Assembly: GCA_947498505.1 (NCBI GenBank)
Contig: CANMKG010000001.1
Location: forward strand, 930,001-994,000
Direction: 5' to 3'
Origin: an uncultured Maribacter sp.
Lineage (GTDB): Bacteria; Bacteroidota; Bacteroidia; Flavobacteriales; Flavobacteriaceae
Length of the DNA: 64,000 nucleotides
Part shown: positions 50,174 through 58,395 of the stretch, in pieces
Numbering within the stretch: the first letter of the stretch is position 1
Layout: every line of letters begins with the position of its first letter
Made by a program: the position numbers and the translations under genes
Notes under the pieces: model-generated
What the model saw: the letters and a program-made list of their open reading frames with translations, nothing else
The model's database searches: none
What the model was told of the DNA's origin: nothing

Positions 50174-51631
50174 TTACATTCCAGGTGCATCTGGAATTAT
50201 CTGCGTTTCATCAACAAAATAAGGTCCATCCCACGATGCTGGTAGCTGACTTACACTGTTATTCAGTTTATTTTTAAATTCTCCTATACTGGTATTGCCT
50301 CTTTCCGTTAACCTAGCTCCACCAAGGATAACTTCTACGTTGTATTCCGAAGCAAAATAATTGTTTTCAACAATAACATCATGTACACCTTGTACCTTGT
50401 TACCATTTTCTGCACATACCGTCATTGCCCATCCGTTAGGTTGAGGCTCGCCATTACCCATTTTGTTATTAGCTACAACAACCCACCTAGTGGCACTAGA
50501 TAGACTATTTTTTACTAATCTTTCGTTTTCGTTCTCAAGTATACCTTCTGAATGTATTTTAATGTTATGTTTGGTACGAGCGGCCCTGTATAATAAATTA
50601 TGGGCAATAAAAGCTTTTACCAAATAGGCTGTTCTAATATTGTGTTCAACAGGGTCTGACATTTCAACACCTAATATATTTAATCCTCTAGATAGTACCC
50701 ATGCTCCAATACCTCTAGATTCATATATAAAGATATTTTCTGGCCATATGAGATCTTCATTTCCTTTATCAACTACCCAATGTTTAACGGAGCTTCCTAT
50801 GGTTATACCAGTATTAGACCCTCTAATAACATAAACATCTTCAGATGAGTTAGGAATACTAACACTTCCAGCTTTTAAATCTGATATAACTACTTTTTTA
50901 GACCAGTTTAATGGAGCTGTTCCACGATCAACATCTACTTGTTTAACAATAGGATCTGCTCCTGAACCAATTTTTCCTATTTGTATATCTTGATGTTGAT
51001 ATATATCTATATCACCAAACGATGAAAAATCTTGTCCCGCCATTAACAAATAGCGTTTTCCAGATTCCCATTGCGGCCAACTTGTTTGATTAGTTAATAC
51101 CTGCGCTTCCGAAGGAGCTCCCTCTGTTTCTGTATTTGTACTAATAACCACCGTATTATTCCCTGCATAAACGGTATCTGGATCAGTAACGGTTATTGTG
51201 ATCGATTCATCACTATAATTACCATCCGCATCCTGTGCTCTAACGCTTACAGTATAAACCCCAGCTTTTTCAAACACATGTGCCGCTATTGGACCTCCTA
51301 TTTGAGAATTTTTGGATTTACCACTGTGTTCCCAAGTTCCGCTAGTAGCATCATCAAACGTAAAGTGATAACCTAATTCTCTATAAGTATCTATGTCTGA
51401 ATCTTTATGAGAAGTATCTATAGCATTAAACTGTACTGCTAATGGTGCAGGGCCTTCTATCCTACTTGCACTTAATTTTGCAGTAACAATAGCGTTAGGA
51501 TTATTCCCATCACCATCCCCACTCCCATCTCCGTCATCAATTGATAGACTGTCCGAACTACAGCTAACAAGAGCCGTAATCATAATAAAAATAATTAATC
51601 TTGAAGTTTTTTTTACTGTTTTGAGTTTCAT
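50174..51631 (-). CDS. PKD-domain, beta-helix surface lipoprotein
   Basis: A 485-residue predicted lipoprotein (ITALVSC, Cys near residue 24). A strongly acidic, Gly-rich linker follows (DDGDGSGDGDGNN), resembling flavobacterial export signals for surface lipoproteins. Residues 50-150 are a PKD domain (VQFNAIDTSHKDSD, HVFEKAGVYTVSVRAQDADG). The rest looks like a parallel beta-helix (NIFIYESRGIGAWVLSRGLN, DVIVENNYFASEYNVEVILG), a fold shared by polysaccharide lyases and GH families, but no catalytic motif was identified. Upstream gene of the locus; a role in glycan binding or cleavage is inferred. Confidence 0.78.
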   Translation of the reverse strand: MKLKTVKKTSRLIIFIMITALVSCSSDSLSIDDGDGSGDGDGNNPNAIVTAKLSASRIEGPAPLAVQFNAIDTSHKDSDIDTYRELGYHFTFDDATSGTWEHSGKSKNSQIGGPIAAHVFEKAGVYTVSVRAQDADGNYSDESITITVTDPDTVYAGNNTVVISTNTETEGAPSEAQVLTNQTSWPQWESGKRYLLMAGQDFSSFGDIDIYQHQDIQIGKIGSGADPIVKQVDVDRGTAPLNWSKKVVISDLKAGSVSIPNSSEDVYVIRGSNTGITIGSSVKHWVVDKGNEDLIWPENIFIYESRGIGAWVLSRGLNILGVEMSDPVEHNIRTAYLVKAFIAHNLLYRAARTKHNIKIHSEGILENENERLVKNSLSSATRWVVVANNKMGNGEPQPNGWAMTVCAENGNKVQGVHDVIVENNYFASEYNVEVILGGARLTERGNTSIGEFKNKLNNSVSQLPASWDGPYFVDETQIIPDAPGM

Positions 51632-51753
51632 TTTAATTTAAGGTTTAAGTTCATATAACTTTTTTAATTTCTTAAAACCGTTTAGTCAAGACGGCTTTAG
51701 ATAACAATCAAAAATGAGCTGTATTAAAATACAATGCAAAGAAATTTAACGAC

Positions 51754-51769
51754 ATTTGTTGCAACAAAT
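51754..51769. promoter_or_regulatory. 16-bp perfect palindrome between divergent genes
   Basis: ATTTGTTGCAACAAAT is its own reverse complement. It lies in the 279-base gap between the PKD lipoprotein (start 51631) and the cNMP/DUF294 gene (start 51911), so it could control either. The central GC with symmetric arms resembles LacI-type operators, but no such regulator is in the window. Confidence 0.4.
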
Positions 51770-51887
51770 TGTTTTGAGATTAATAATTAACAATTAGACA
51801 ATTTTCATTTTTGGTGTGATTATGTAATTTCAACTCAATAGATATCATCCATTTGTAGCTCAGAAGTCTATAAAAAAATCTATATCT

Positions 51888-51895
51888 TATCTTTG
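51888..51895 (+). promoter_or_regulatory. -7 promoter box for the cNMP/DUF294 operon
   Basis: TATCTTTG matches TAnnTTTG exactly. It overlaps the first possible TTG start codon (51893-51895), so that codon would not be in the transcript. The next in-frame TTG (51911) lies 15 bases after the box. Confidence 0.55.
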
Positions 51896-51910
51896 CACAA
51901 AACACAGCAT

Positions 51911-53827
51911 TTGAAAAATATAATCTCTGAACGAGTAGCCGATTTTTTAAAAAACTTCCCTCCTTTTAACATGATTCCAAAAAAGGAATTACAAAACTTG
52001 GCTGAACAAGTTACCATAGTTTATCATGAAAAAAACAGCCTTGTTTTCGCCAAAGATGAATCACCACATGCCAATTTTTATATAATTCATAAAGGAGCTG
52101 TTGCTTTAAAAAAAATAGTGGATGACGAAACTATGGATATCTGTGATGAGGGAGATATTTTTGGTCTTCGCCCCCTAATTGCTAACGAAAACTATCAACT
52201 AGAAGCAAGGGCTTATGAGGAAAGTATATTATACGGAATACCAATAGACTTTTTTAAACCATATGCTAGAAACAACCACCGAATAAGTAATTTTTTGCTT
52301 GAAAGTTTTGCGTCTAATACAAGAAATCCGTATTCAAAAGAAAATAAGGGCAAATTGTTAGGTAGCTCATCCATTGAGGATAAAGCAAATCTAGAATTAT
52401 CGGATTTACAACCTATAAGGTATTCCAAAAAACTAATTGCCTGCGACCAAGATATGCCAGTTAAAGAGGTTGCCATTTTAATGTCCAAAAATAATGTGGG
52501 TTCCATATTAGTGGTAAAAGATGAGCTTCCTATTGGAATAATAACGGATAAAGATTTTAGAAACCACATTGTTTCTGGTGAGTTTCCAATAACTACCCCC
52601 GCCTCAAATGTAATGTCTTCTCCTGTGGTTACGTACTCCAAAAACATGACCATTACTCAAGCTCAAATGGCAATGATGAAAAGTAGTATTAGCCACATTT
52701 GTTTAACCCAAGATGGTACGGTGAACACAAAAGCGGTTGGCATTTTGTCTAAGCATGATGTAATGGTTTCATTAGGTAACAATCCTGCTGTTCTGGTAAA
52801 GGCAATAAAACGGGCAAAAAAATACAAACGCATAAAGGCTATTCGAAAAAGTGTAATGCAGCTTCTGCAAGGATATTTGGATAATAATATTCCTATGGGA
52901 TTAACTGCAAAAATAATTTCAGAACTTAACGACGCTTGTATCAAAAAAACCATTGAACTTTCTTTACAAAAAATGGAGACTCCGCCTCCTGTAAAATTTG
53001 CATGGTTAGCCATAGGTAGTCAAGGTAGAAGTGAACAATTATTGCATACCGACCAAGATAATGCTATAATCTTTGATGATGTATCAGATGACAAACTACC
53101 TACTGTCACTAATTATTTTTTAAAACTAGCCAAACATGTTACTAAAGGATTAAACACAATTGGTTACGAATATTGTCCAGCAGAAATGATGGCATCTAAT
53201 CCAAAGTGGTGTTTAAGCCTTCAGGAATGGAAAAATTTAGTTTCGCATTGGATTATTAATCCTGGTGCAGATGAAGTTTTAATGTCTTCAATATTTTTTG
53301 ACTATACGGTTTCATATGGTGATAAAGCTATTGTAAACGAGCTCACAGAGCATATTTTTTTCAACACAAAAAAGTATCCTATTTTTTATGTGCATCTCGC
53401 TCATGGAGCATTGCAAAATCCCTCGCCTACTGGTTTTTTCAGGCAATTTTTGGTAGAACAAGATGGAGAAAACAAAGATTTTTTTGACATTAAAAGAAGA
53501 GCATTAATGCCACTTGCAGACGCTGCACGTGTACTTACACTCTATCACTCTATAAAATCTATAAGTAACACTTGGGAACGCTATGAGAAACTAGCAGAAC
53601 TGGAACCACCAAATGCCGAACTTTACCTTTCCTGCTCTTATGCAATGAAGGCGCTACTAAAATTTAGAACCAGACAAGGATTATTACATCATGACTCTGG
53701 AAGATATATTGCACTAGACCAACTTACCAAGGAAGAAAAAATGAAATTAAAACGGACTTTTAAAACTATTAAAGAAATTCAAGAACTCATTTCAAATAGG
53801 TTTAAAGTTGCTAATCTTTTAGGGTAA
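51911..53827 (+). CDS. cNMP-binding, CBS and DUF294 nucleotidyltransferase-like protein
   Basis: A 638-residue cytosolic protein of modular design. A cyclic-nucleotide-binding-like domain comes first (about 10-120; NFYIIHKGAVALKK, CDEGDIFGLRPLI). A pair of CBS modules follows (about 155-280; VGSILVVKDELPIGIITDKDF). Next is a DUF294 nucleotidyltransferase domain (about 295-450; WLAIGSQGRSEQLLHTDQDN, the GSxxRxE and DxD pattern), then a DUF294 C-terminal helical domain. Related proteins resemble GlnD-type transferases; substrate unknown. The frame also opens at TTG 51893, but that codon lies within the promoter box, so TTG 51911 is preferred. Its stop overlaps the exonuclease start by one base (TAATG). 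Confidence 0.85.
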   Translation: MKNIISERVADFLKNFPPFNMIPKKELQNLAEQVTIVYHEKNSLVFAKDESPHANFYIIHKGAVALKKIVDDETMDICDEGDIFGLRPLIANENYQLEARAYEESILYGIPIDFFKPYARNNHRISNFLLESFASNTRNPYSKENKGKLLGSSSIEDKANLELSDLQPIRYSKKLIACDQDMPVKEVAILMSKNNVGSILVVKDELPIGIITDKDFRNHIVSGEFPITTPASNVMSSPVVTYSKNMTITQAQMAMMKSSISHICLTQDGTVNTKAVGILSKHDVMVSLGNNPAVLVKAIKRAKKYKRIKAIRKSVMQLLQGYLDNNIPMGLTAKIISELNDACIKKTIELSLQKMETPPPVKFAWLAIGSQGRSEQLLHTDQDNAIIFDDVSDDKLPTVTNYFLKLAKHVTKGLNTIGYEYCPAEMMASNPKWCLSLQEWKNLVSHWIINPGADEVLMSSIFFDYTVSYGDKAIVNELTEHIFFNTKKYPIFYVHLAHGALQNPSPTGFFRQFLVEQDGENKDFFDIKRRALMPLADAARVLTLYHSIKSISNTWERYEKLAELEPPNAELYLSCSYAMKALLKFRTRQGLLHHDSGRYIALDQLTKEEKMKLKRTFKTIKEIQELISNRFKVANLLG

Positions 53828-54495
53828 TGTGGTGGGCCAAAAAAAAACAAGAGTACCCAAATTTTTGGAATACTTATACCGAGTTATTTACAAAAAAACA
53901 AGAGCTCAATTTAAATTTAAGTGAAACCACTTTTACCGTTTTGGATACCGAAACTACTGGGTTTAATTTTAGCGATGATAGAATTTTATCTATTGGTGCT
54001 CTAAAACTTGTTAAAAATGCAATTGCAATTGACCGTGTTTTTGATGTTTATGTAGAACAGGATATCTATAAAAAAGAAAGCATTAAAATTCATGGTATTC
54101 TTAAACATACCAAACGAAAACTTATTTCAGAACAAGAAGCCCTCATTAAGTTTTTAGCTTACGTTGAAGATAACATAATTGTTGCGCATCATGCAAAGTT
54201 TGATATTACGATGATTAATAGAGCATTACGTCGCAATAATTTACCAGAATTAAAAAACAAAGTTTTAGACACTTCAACGCTTTACAAAAAAACTTTGTTA
54301 CGATCTAATCTTTTAAAACAGAAAGATGCTTATTCTCTAGATGAACTTGCAGAAAAATATAATATCTCAATGAAAGACAGACATACTGCTTTAGGAGATG
54401 CATACATTACCGCTGTGGCGTTTTTAAAAATACTTACCAAGCTTAAAGAAAAAAAAGCAATTTCGCTAAAATGGTTGTTAAAGCAGGCTACTTAG
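53827..54495 (+). CDS. DnaQ-like 3'-5' exonuclease
   Basis: A 222-residue DEDDh exonuclease related to the epsilon proofreading subunit. Exo I is [13 protein letters not shown] near residues 36-48, Exo II lies in [18 protein letters not shown] near residue 117, and Exo III is [16 protein letters not shown] near residue 184 with the catalytic His and Asp. It is coupled to the cNMP/DUF294 gene by a TAATG overlap. That pairing of nucleotidyltransferase-like and DnaQ-like proteins also occurs in proteobacteria as I recall, and suggests a joint nucleotide-related role. The real epsilon subunit function is possible but less likely here. Confidence 0.85.
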   Translation: MWWAKKKQEYPNFWNTYTELFTKKQELNLNLSETTFTVLDTETTGFNFSDDRILSIGALKLVKNAIAIDRVFDVYVEQDIYKKESIKIHGILKHTKRKLISEQEALIKFLAYVEDNIIVAHHAKFDITMINRALRRNNLPELKNKVLDTSTLYKKTLLRSNLLKQKDAYSLDELAEKYNISMKDRHTALGDAYITAVAFLKILTKLKEKKAISLKWLLKQAT

Positions 54496-55438
54496 ACAAA
54501 TATGCCAAAACGTTTTTTTCAACGCGCTGTTGAATATTAGAAACATCTGCTTTTACAAAAGTTTCCCCTGTTATATTCTCATAAAGTTCAATATAACGTT
54601 CAGAGACCGATGTAATATATTCATCCGACATTTCTGGAACGGTTTGCCCTTCTAAGCCTTGAAAATTGTTGCCAATTAACCATTGACGAACAAACTCCTT
54701 TGAAAGTTGTTTTTGTGCTTCACCCATTGCTTGACGCTTCTCATAACCCTCAGCATAAAAATATCTAGAAGAATCTGGTGTGTGAATTTCATCAATTAAT
54801 ACAATATCTCCATCCTTGGTTTTTCCGAACTCATATTTAGTATCAACTAAAATCAATCCTCTTTTAGCGGCTATTTCTGTTCCTCTTTGAAACAATGCTT
54901 TGGTATATTTCTCTAAAACAATATAATCTGCCTCAGAGACAATGCCTTTTTTCAAAATATCTTCTCTAGAAATATCTTCATCGTGATCTCCCATATCCGC
55001 CTTTGTAGCTGGTGTAATTATAGGTTCTGGGAATTTATCATTTTCTTGCATTCCTTCTGACATGGGAACACCACATAAAACTCTCTTCCCAGCTTTATAC
55101 TCACGAGCTGCATGGCCAGACATGTATCCACGTATCACCATTTCTACCTTAAAAGGCTCACACATTTTACCAACAGCCACATTTGGATCTGGAGTGGCAG
55201 TTAACCAATTGGGAACTATATCTGCCGTTTCCTCCATCATTTTTGTAGCAATCTGATTTAAGATTTGTCCTTTAAAAGGTATTCCTTTAGGCATTACAAC
55301 ATCAAAAGCAGATAACCTATCCGTAGCTACCATTACTAAAACATCATCATTTAAGGTATAAACTTCTCTAACCTTTCCTTTATATACATTTTTTTGACCT
55401 GGAAAATTAAAGTCAGTATTGGTAATCGTATTACTCAT
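54488..55438 (-). CDS. purC: Phosphoribosylaminoimidazole-succinocarboxamide synthase
   Basis: ATP-dependent ligation of CAIR and aspartate in purine synthesis. The 316-residue protein shows [20 protein letters not shown] near residue 15, [19 protein letters not shown] near residue 39, [16 protein letters not shown] near residue 98, and [20 protein letters not shown] near residue 203, all typical of the longer SAICAR synthase form. The start is ATG 55438; a TTG three codons upstream is less likely. It overlaps the exonuclease gene tail to tail by eight bases and follows phoH closely. Confidence 0.95.
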   Translation of the reverse strand: MSNTITNTDFNFPGQKNVYKGKVREVYTLNDDVLVMVATDRLSAFDVVMPKGIPFKGQILNQIATKMMEETADIVPNWLTATPDPNVAVGKMCEPFKVEMVIRGYMSGHAAREYKAGKRVLCGVPMSEGMQENDKFPEPIITPATKADMGDHDEDISREDILKKGIVSEADYIVLEKYTKALFQRGTEIAAKRGLILVDTKYEFGKTKDGDIVLIDEIHTPDSSRYFYAEGYEKRQAMGEAQKQLSKEFVRQWLIGNNFQGLEGQTVPEMSDEYITSVSERYIELYENITGETFVKADVSNIQQRVEKNVLAYLSK

Positions 55439-55447
55439 TTTTTGCAA

Positions 55448-56401
55448 TTAATTTTGATGTTCTATACTTCGGTAAGCGTCAATCACCTTTTTAACAAGTT
55501 TGTGTCTAATTACATCCTTGTCATCAAGATAAATAACCTCAATTCCTTCTACATTATTTAAAATTAGCAACGCCTCTTTTAATCCTGAAATAACTCTTCG
55601 TGGTAAATCTATTTGCCCTGGGTCACCTGTTACCAAAAACTTTGCGCTTTTACCCATACGGGTTAAAAACATTTTCATTTGAGCATGGGTTGTATTTTGA
55701 GCTTCGTCTAGTATCACAAAAGCTTTATCTAACGTACGCCCACGCATAAAAGCCATTGGGGCAATTTGTATAGTTCCATTCTCTATATAATGGGTAAGTT
55801 TTTCAGCAGGTATCATATCTCGTAACGCATCATACAATGGCTGCATATACGGATCTAATTTTTCTTTTAAATCTCCGGGTAAAAAGCCTAAATTTTCTCC
55901 AGCTTCAACAGCAGGTCTGGTAAGTATTATGCGTTTTACCTGCTTTTCTTTTAATGCCTTTACTGCCAAAGCAACACTGGTATATGTCTTTCCAGTTCCA
56001 GCGGGTCCAATCGCAAAAACCATATCACTTTTTCGAACCGCTTCTACTATTTTTCTTTGATTAGCTGTTTGCGCTTTTATGAGCTTTCCACTAACACCAT
56101 GCACTAAAACTTGTCCGCTTTTTTCCGAAGAAGTATAGTCTGCTTCGCTGTCACTAGTTAATACACGCTCAATAGAATTTTCGTCAATTTTGTTGTACTT
56201 CACAAAATGTGCGGTGAGCATGTCAAAACGCTTTTCAAACTCTTCTAAAAGTTCTTCATCACCAAAAACTTTAATCTTATTTCCGCGGGCTACAATTTTT
56301 AGTTTTGGAAAATACTTTTTTAATAAATCAATATTTTCGTTTTGTTGCCCAAAAAACTCTCTTGGGCTAATCTCCGTAAGTTCTAAGATAAGTTCGTTCA
56401 A
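55448..56401 (-). CDS. PhoH family ATPase
   Basis: A 317-residue P-loop protein of the PhoH family, linked in other bacteria to RNA metabolism and ribosome quality. Walker A is AIGPAGTGKTYTSVALA near residues 131-147, then RIILTRPAVEAGENLGFLPG and Walker B-like AFVILDEAQNTTHAQMKMFL near residue 232. An N-terminal RNA-binding-like region (residues 1-100) includes KIVARGNKIKVFGDEELLEE. The start is TTG at 56401; no ATG is available near the conserved N-terminus. purC follows nine bases later. Confidence 0.92.
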   Translation of the reverse strand: MNELILELTEISPREFFGQQNENIDLLKKYFPKLKIVARGNKIKVFGDEELLEEFEKRFDMLTAHFVKYNKIDENSIERVLTSDSEADYTSSEKSGQVLVHGVSGKLIKAQTANQRKIVEAVRKSDMVFAIGPAGTGKTYTSVALAVKALKEKQVKRIILTRPAVEAGENLGFLPGDLKEKLDPYMQPLYDALRDMIPAEKLTHYIENGTIQIAPMAFMRGRTLDKAFVILDEAQNTTHAQMKMFLTRMGKSAKFLVTGDPGQIDLPRRVISGLKEALLILNNVEGIEVIYLDDKDVIRHKLVKKVIDAYRSIEHQN

Positions 56402-56529
56402 AGAATAGACATGTTTATAATTATAGCAGGGAATTAATACGTTCCCTTGGCTTTTTTTTGTTTAATTTTGTTTAACAAATTTAAGTAAATTTTCACTTTT
56501 ATTAACCAAAAACATATCAACATTGCTGC

Positions 56530-57363
56530 ATGGCAATAATTACACTAACCACTGATTTTGGATTAAAAGACCACTTTGTAGGTGCCTTAAAAGGTGCCAT
56601 ATTTAGTGAAATTGCAGATGTTAATATTGTGGACATATCGCACGGTATTAGTCCGTTTAATATTCCAGAATGCGCCTATATTCTGGAAAACTCCTATAAA
56701 AATTTCCCAAAGGGTACCATTCATTTAGTTGGTGTTGATGCAGAACCTACTGTAGAAAATCAACATATAGCCGTGTTAGTTGATGGTCATTATTTTATTA
56801 GTGCTAACAACGGGGTTATTGGGTTAATAACTTCAGAAAAGAAGCCCGAAAAAATTGTTCAAATAAATCTCCCTAATAATCATGAAAATGGTGCTTTTCC
56901 AGAAATGGATGTTTTTGTAAAAGTGGCTTGTCACTTAGCACGAGGAGGTACTTTAGAGGTTATTGGACAACCTTTTAATGCTTTAAAAGAACTGCGTGAG
57001 TTTTCTCCTCAATTTGCAGACAATGGCAACAAAATAATTGGAAGTATTATTTATATTGATAATTATGGAAACGTAATTACCAATATTCTTAAGCAACAAT
57101 TTGAAGGTTACCGCAACGGACGCGAATTTGAACTTATAGCTCGTAGTCACAAAATACATCAAATTCATGAACGCTATAGCGATATAGTAAACTTTGATGT
57201 CGAAAAAAATAAAAGAAAAGGTGCTGGAGATTTATTAGCACTATTCAATTCCTCCGATTACATAGAATTAGCTATTTATAAAAGTAACCTAAATACTGGC
57301 GGTGGAGCATCAACATTATTAGGTTTGGAATACCGAGATACTATTACCATAAATTTTAAATAA
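56530..57363 (+). CDS. S-adenosyl-L-methionine hydroxide adenosyltransferase
   Basis: Family PF01887 (formerly DUF62), related to fluorinases, that splits SAM to adenosine and methionine with hydroxide. The 277-residue protein begins IITLTTDFGLKDHFVGALKG, with the catalytic-type Asp in TTDFG. GTIHLVGVDAEPT near residue 61 and FISANNGVIGL near residue 90 complete the family pattern. Its role in the cell is not settled. The ABM-like gene starts one base after its stop, and gldF follows; this layout is common in flavobacteria. Confidence 0.9.
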   Translation: MAIITLTTDFGLKDHFVGALKGAIFSEIADVNIVDISHGISPFNIPECAYILENSYKNFPKGTIHLVGVDAEPTVENQHIAVLVDGHYFISANNGVIGLITSEKKPEKIVQINLPNNHENGAFPEMDVFVKVACHLARGGTLEVIGQPFNALKELREFSPQFADNGNKIIGSIIYIDNYGNVITNILKQQFEGYRNGREFELIARSHKIHQIHERYSDIVNFDVEKNKRKGAGDLLALFNSSDYIELAIYKSNLNTGGGASTLLGLEYRDTITINFK

Positions 57364-57364
57364 G

Positions 57365-57661
57365 ATGATTGTACGGATTGTGAAGTTGACATTTAAAAAA
57401 GAAAACGTTTCTAATTTTGAGCAAATTTTTGAGGAAACTAAGGAAGGTATTAGAGCCTTTAATGGATGTAATCATTTAGAACTGTTTCAAGATATTCATA
57501 ACAAAAACACTTTTTTCACATATAGTTATTGGGATAAAGAAGATAGCTTAAATCTATATCGAAATTCTGATTTTTTTAAAGCAGTTTGGGCAAAAACTAA
57601 AGTTTTATTCGATGCAAAACCTGAAGCCTGGAGTGTTCACAAAAGACACATTTTAAACTAA
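57365..57661 (+). CDS. Antibiotic biosynthesis monooxygenase (ABM)-like protein
   Basis: A 98-residue dimeric alpha-beta barrel (ferredoxin-like) protein. Visible strands and motifs are VRIVKLTFKKENVSNFEQIF, GIRAFNGCNHLELFQDIHN and FTYSYWDKEDSLNLYRNS. Members include YgiN-like quinol monooxygenases and haem-degrading enzymes; no specific catalytic residue is diagnostic here. It is in an operon with the SAM hydroxide adenosyltransferase and gldF-gldG. Confidence 0.82.
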   Translation: MIVRIVKLTFKKENVSNFEQIFEETKEGIRAFNGCNHLELFQDIHNKNTFFTYSYWDKEDSLNLYRNSDFFKAVWAKTKVLFDAKPEAWSVHKRHILN

Positions 57662-57666
57662 AATTC

Positions 57667-58395
57667 ATGCTTGCCATTTTTAAACGAGAAATACAATCGT
57701 TCTTTACAGCCCCTATTGGGTATTTAATTATAGGATTGTTTTTAACACTAACTGGATTATTTTTATGGGTCTTTAGTGGTTCTTTTAATATATTGGAATA
57801 TGGTTTTGCTGACCTTAGTAACTTTTTTAAACTTACACCATGGGTCTTTTTATTTTTAATTCCTGCCATTACTATGCGCAGCTTTTCTGAGGAAAAAAAA
57901 TTAGGCACTTTAGAACTTTTGTACATTAAACCTATTGGTTTAACCAACATTGTGTTCGGAAAATTTTTAGGAACCTTAGCCTTAGCGATTATTGCTCTTG
58001 TTCCAACATTATTATATGTTTATACTATTTCAGAATTGGGTGTAGTAACCGGTAATTTAGATACCGGTATTGTTTTAGGTTCTTATTTTGGTGTTCTATT
58101 TTTGATTGCCGCTTATACTGCCATCGGAATTTTCACCTCTGCATTATCTGAAAATCAAATTATCGCTTTCATTTTAGGTGTGGCACTATGCTTTTTATTT
58201 TTCTATGGTTTTGAAAGTTTGTCTACTTTATTTGAAGGCAGCACCTCATTATTCGTAAAAAAACTTGGAATGAAAACGCATTTTGATGGCATTTCTCAAG
58301 GTGTTATAGACACCCGAAGCATTGTGTATTTCGTAAGCATTACCCTATTTTTTGTTTTTATAACTACTGTTCAACTTAAAAACGCATCAAGGTAA
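57667..58395 (+). CDS. gldF: Gliding motility ABC transporter permease GldF
   Basis: A 242-residue ABC-2 type permease with six predicted helices, beginning KREIQSFFTAPIGYLIIGLF. The MRSFSEEKKLGTLELLYIKP motif near residues 70-90 is highly typical of GldF. With GldG and the ATPase GldA (not in the window) it forms a transporter needed for gliding in Flavobacterium johnsoniae, although some gliding species lack it. The stop overlaps the gldG start (TAATG). Confidence 0.92.
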   Translation: MLAIFKREIQSFFTAPIGYLIIGLFLTLTGLFLWVFSGSFNILEYGFADLSNFFKLTPWVFLFLIPAITMRSFSEEKKLGTLELLYIKPIGLTNIVFGKFLGTLALAIIALVPTLLYVYTISELGVVTGNLDTGIVLGSYFGVLFLIAAYTAIGIFTSALSENQIIAFILGVALCFLFFYGFESLSTLFEGSTSLFVKKLGMKTHFDGISQGVIDTRSIVYFVSITLFFVFITTVQLKNASR

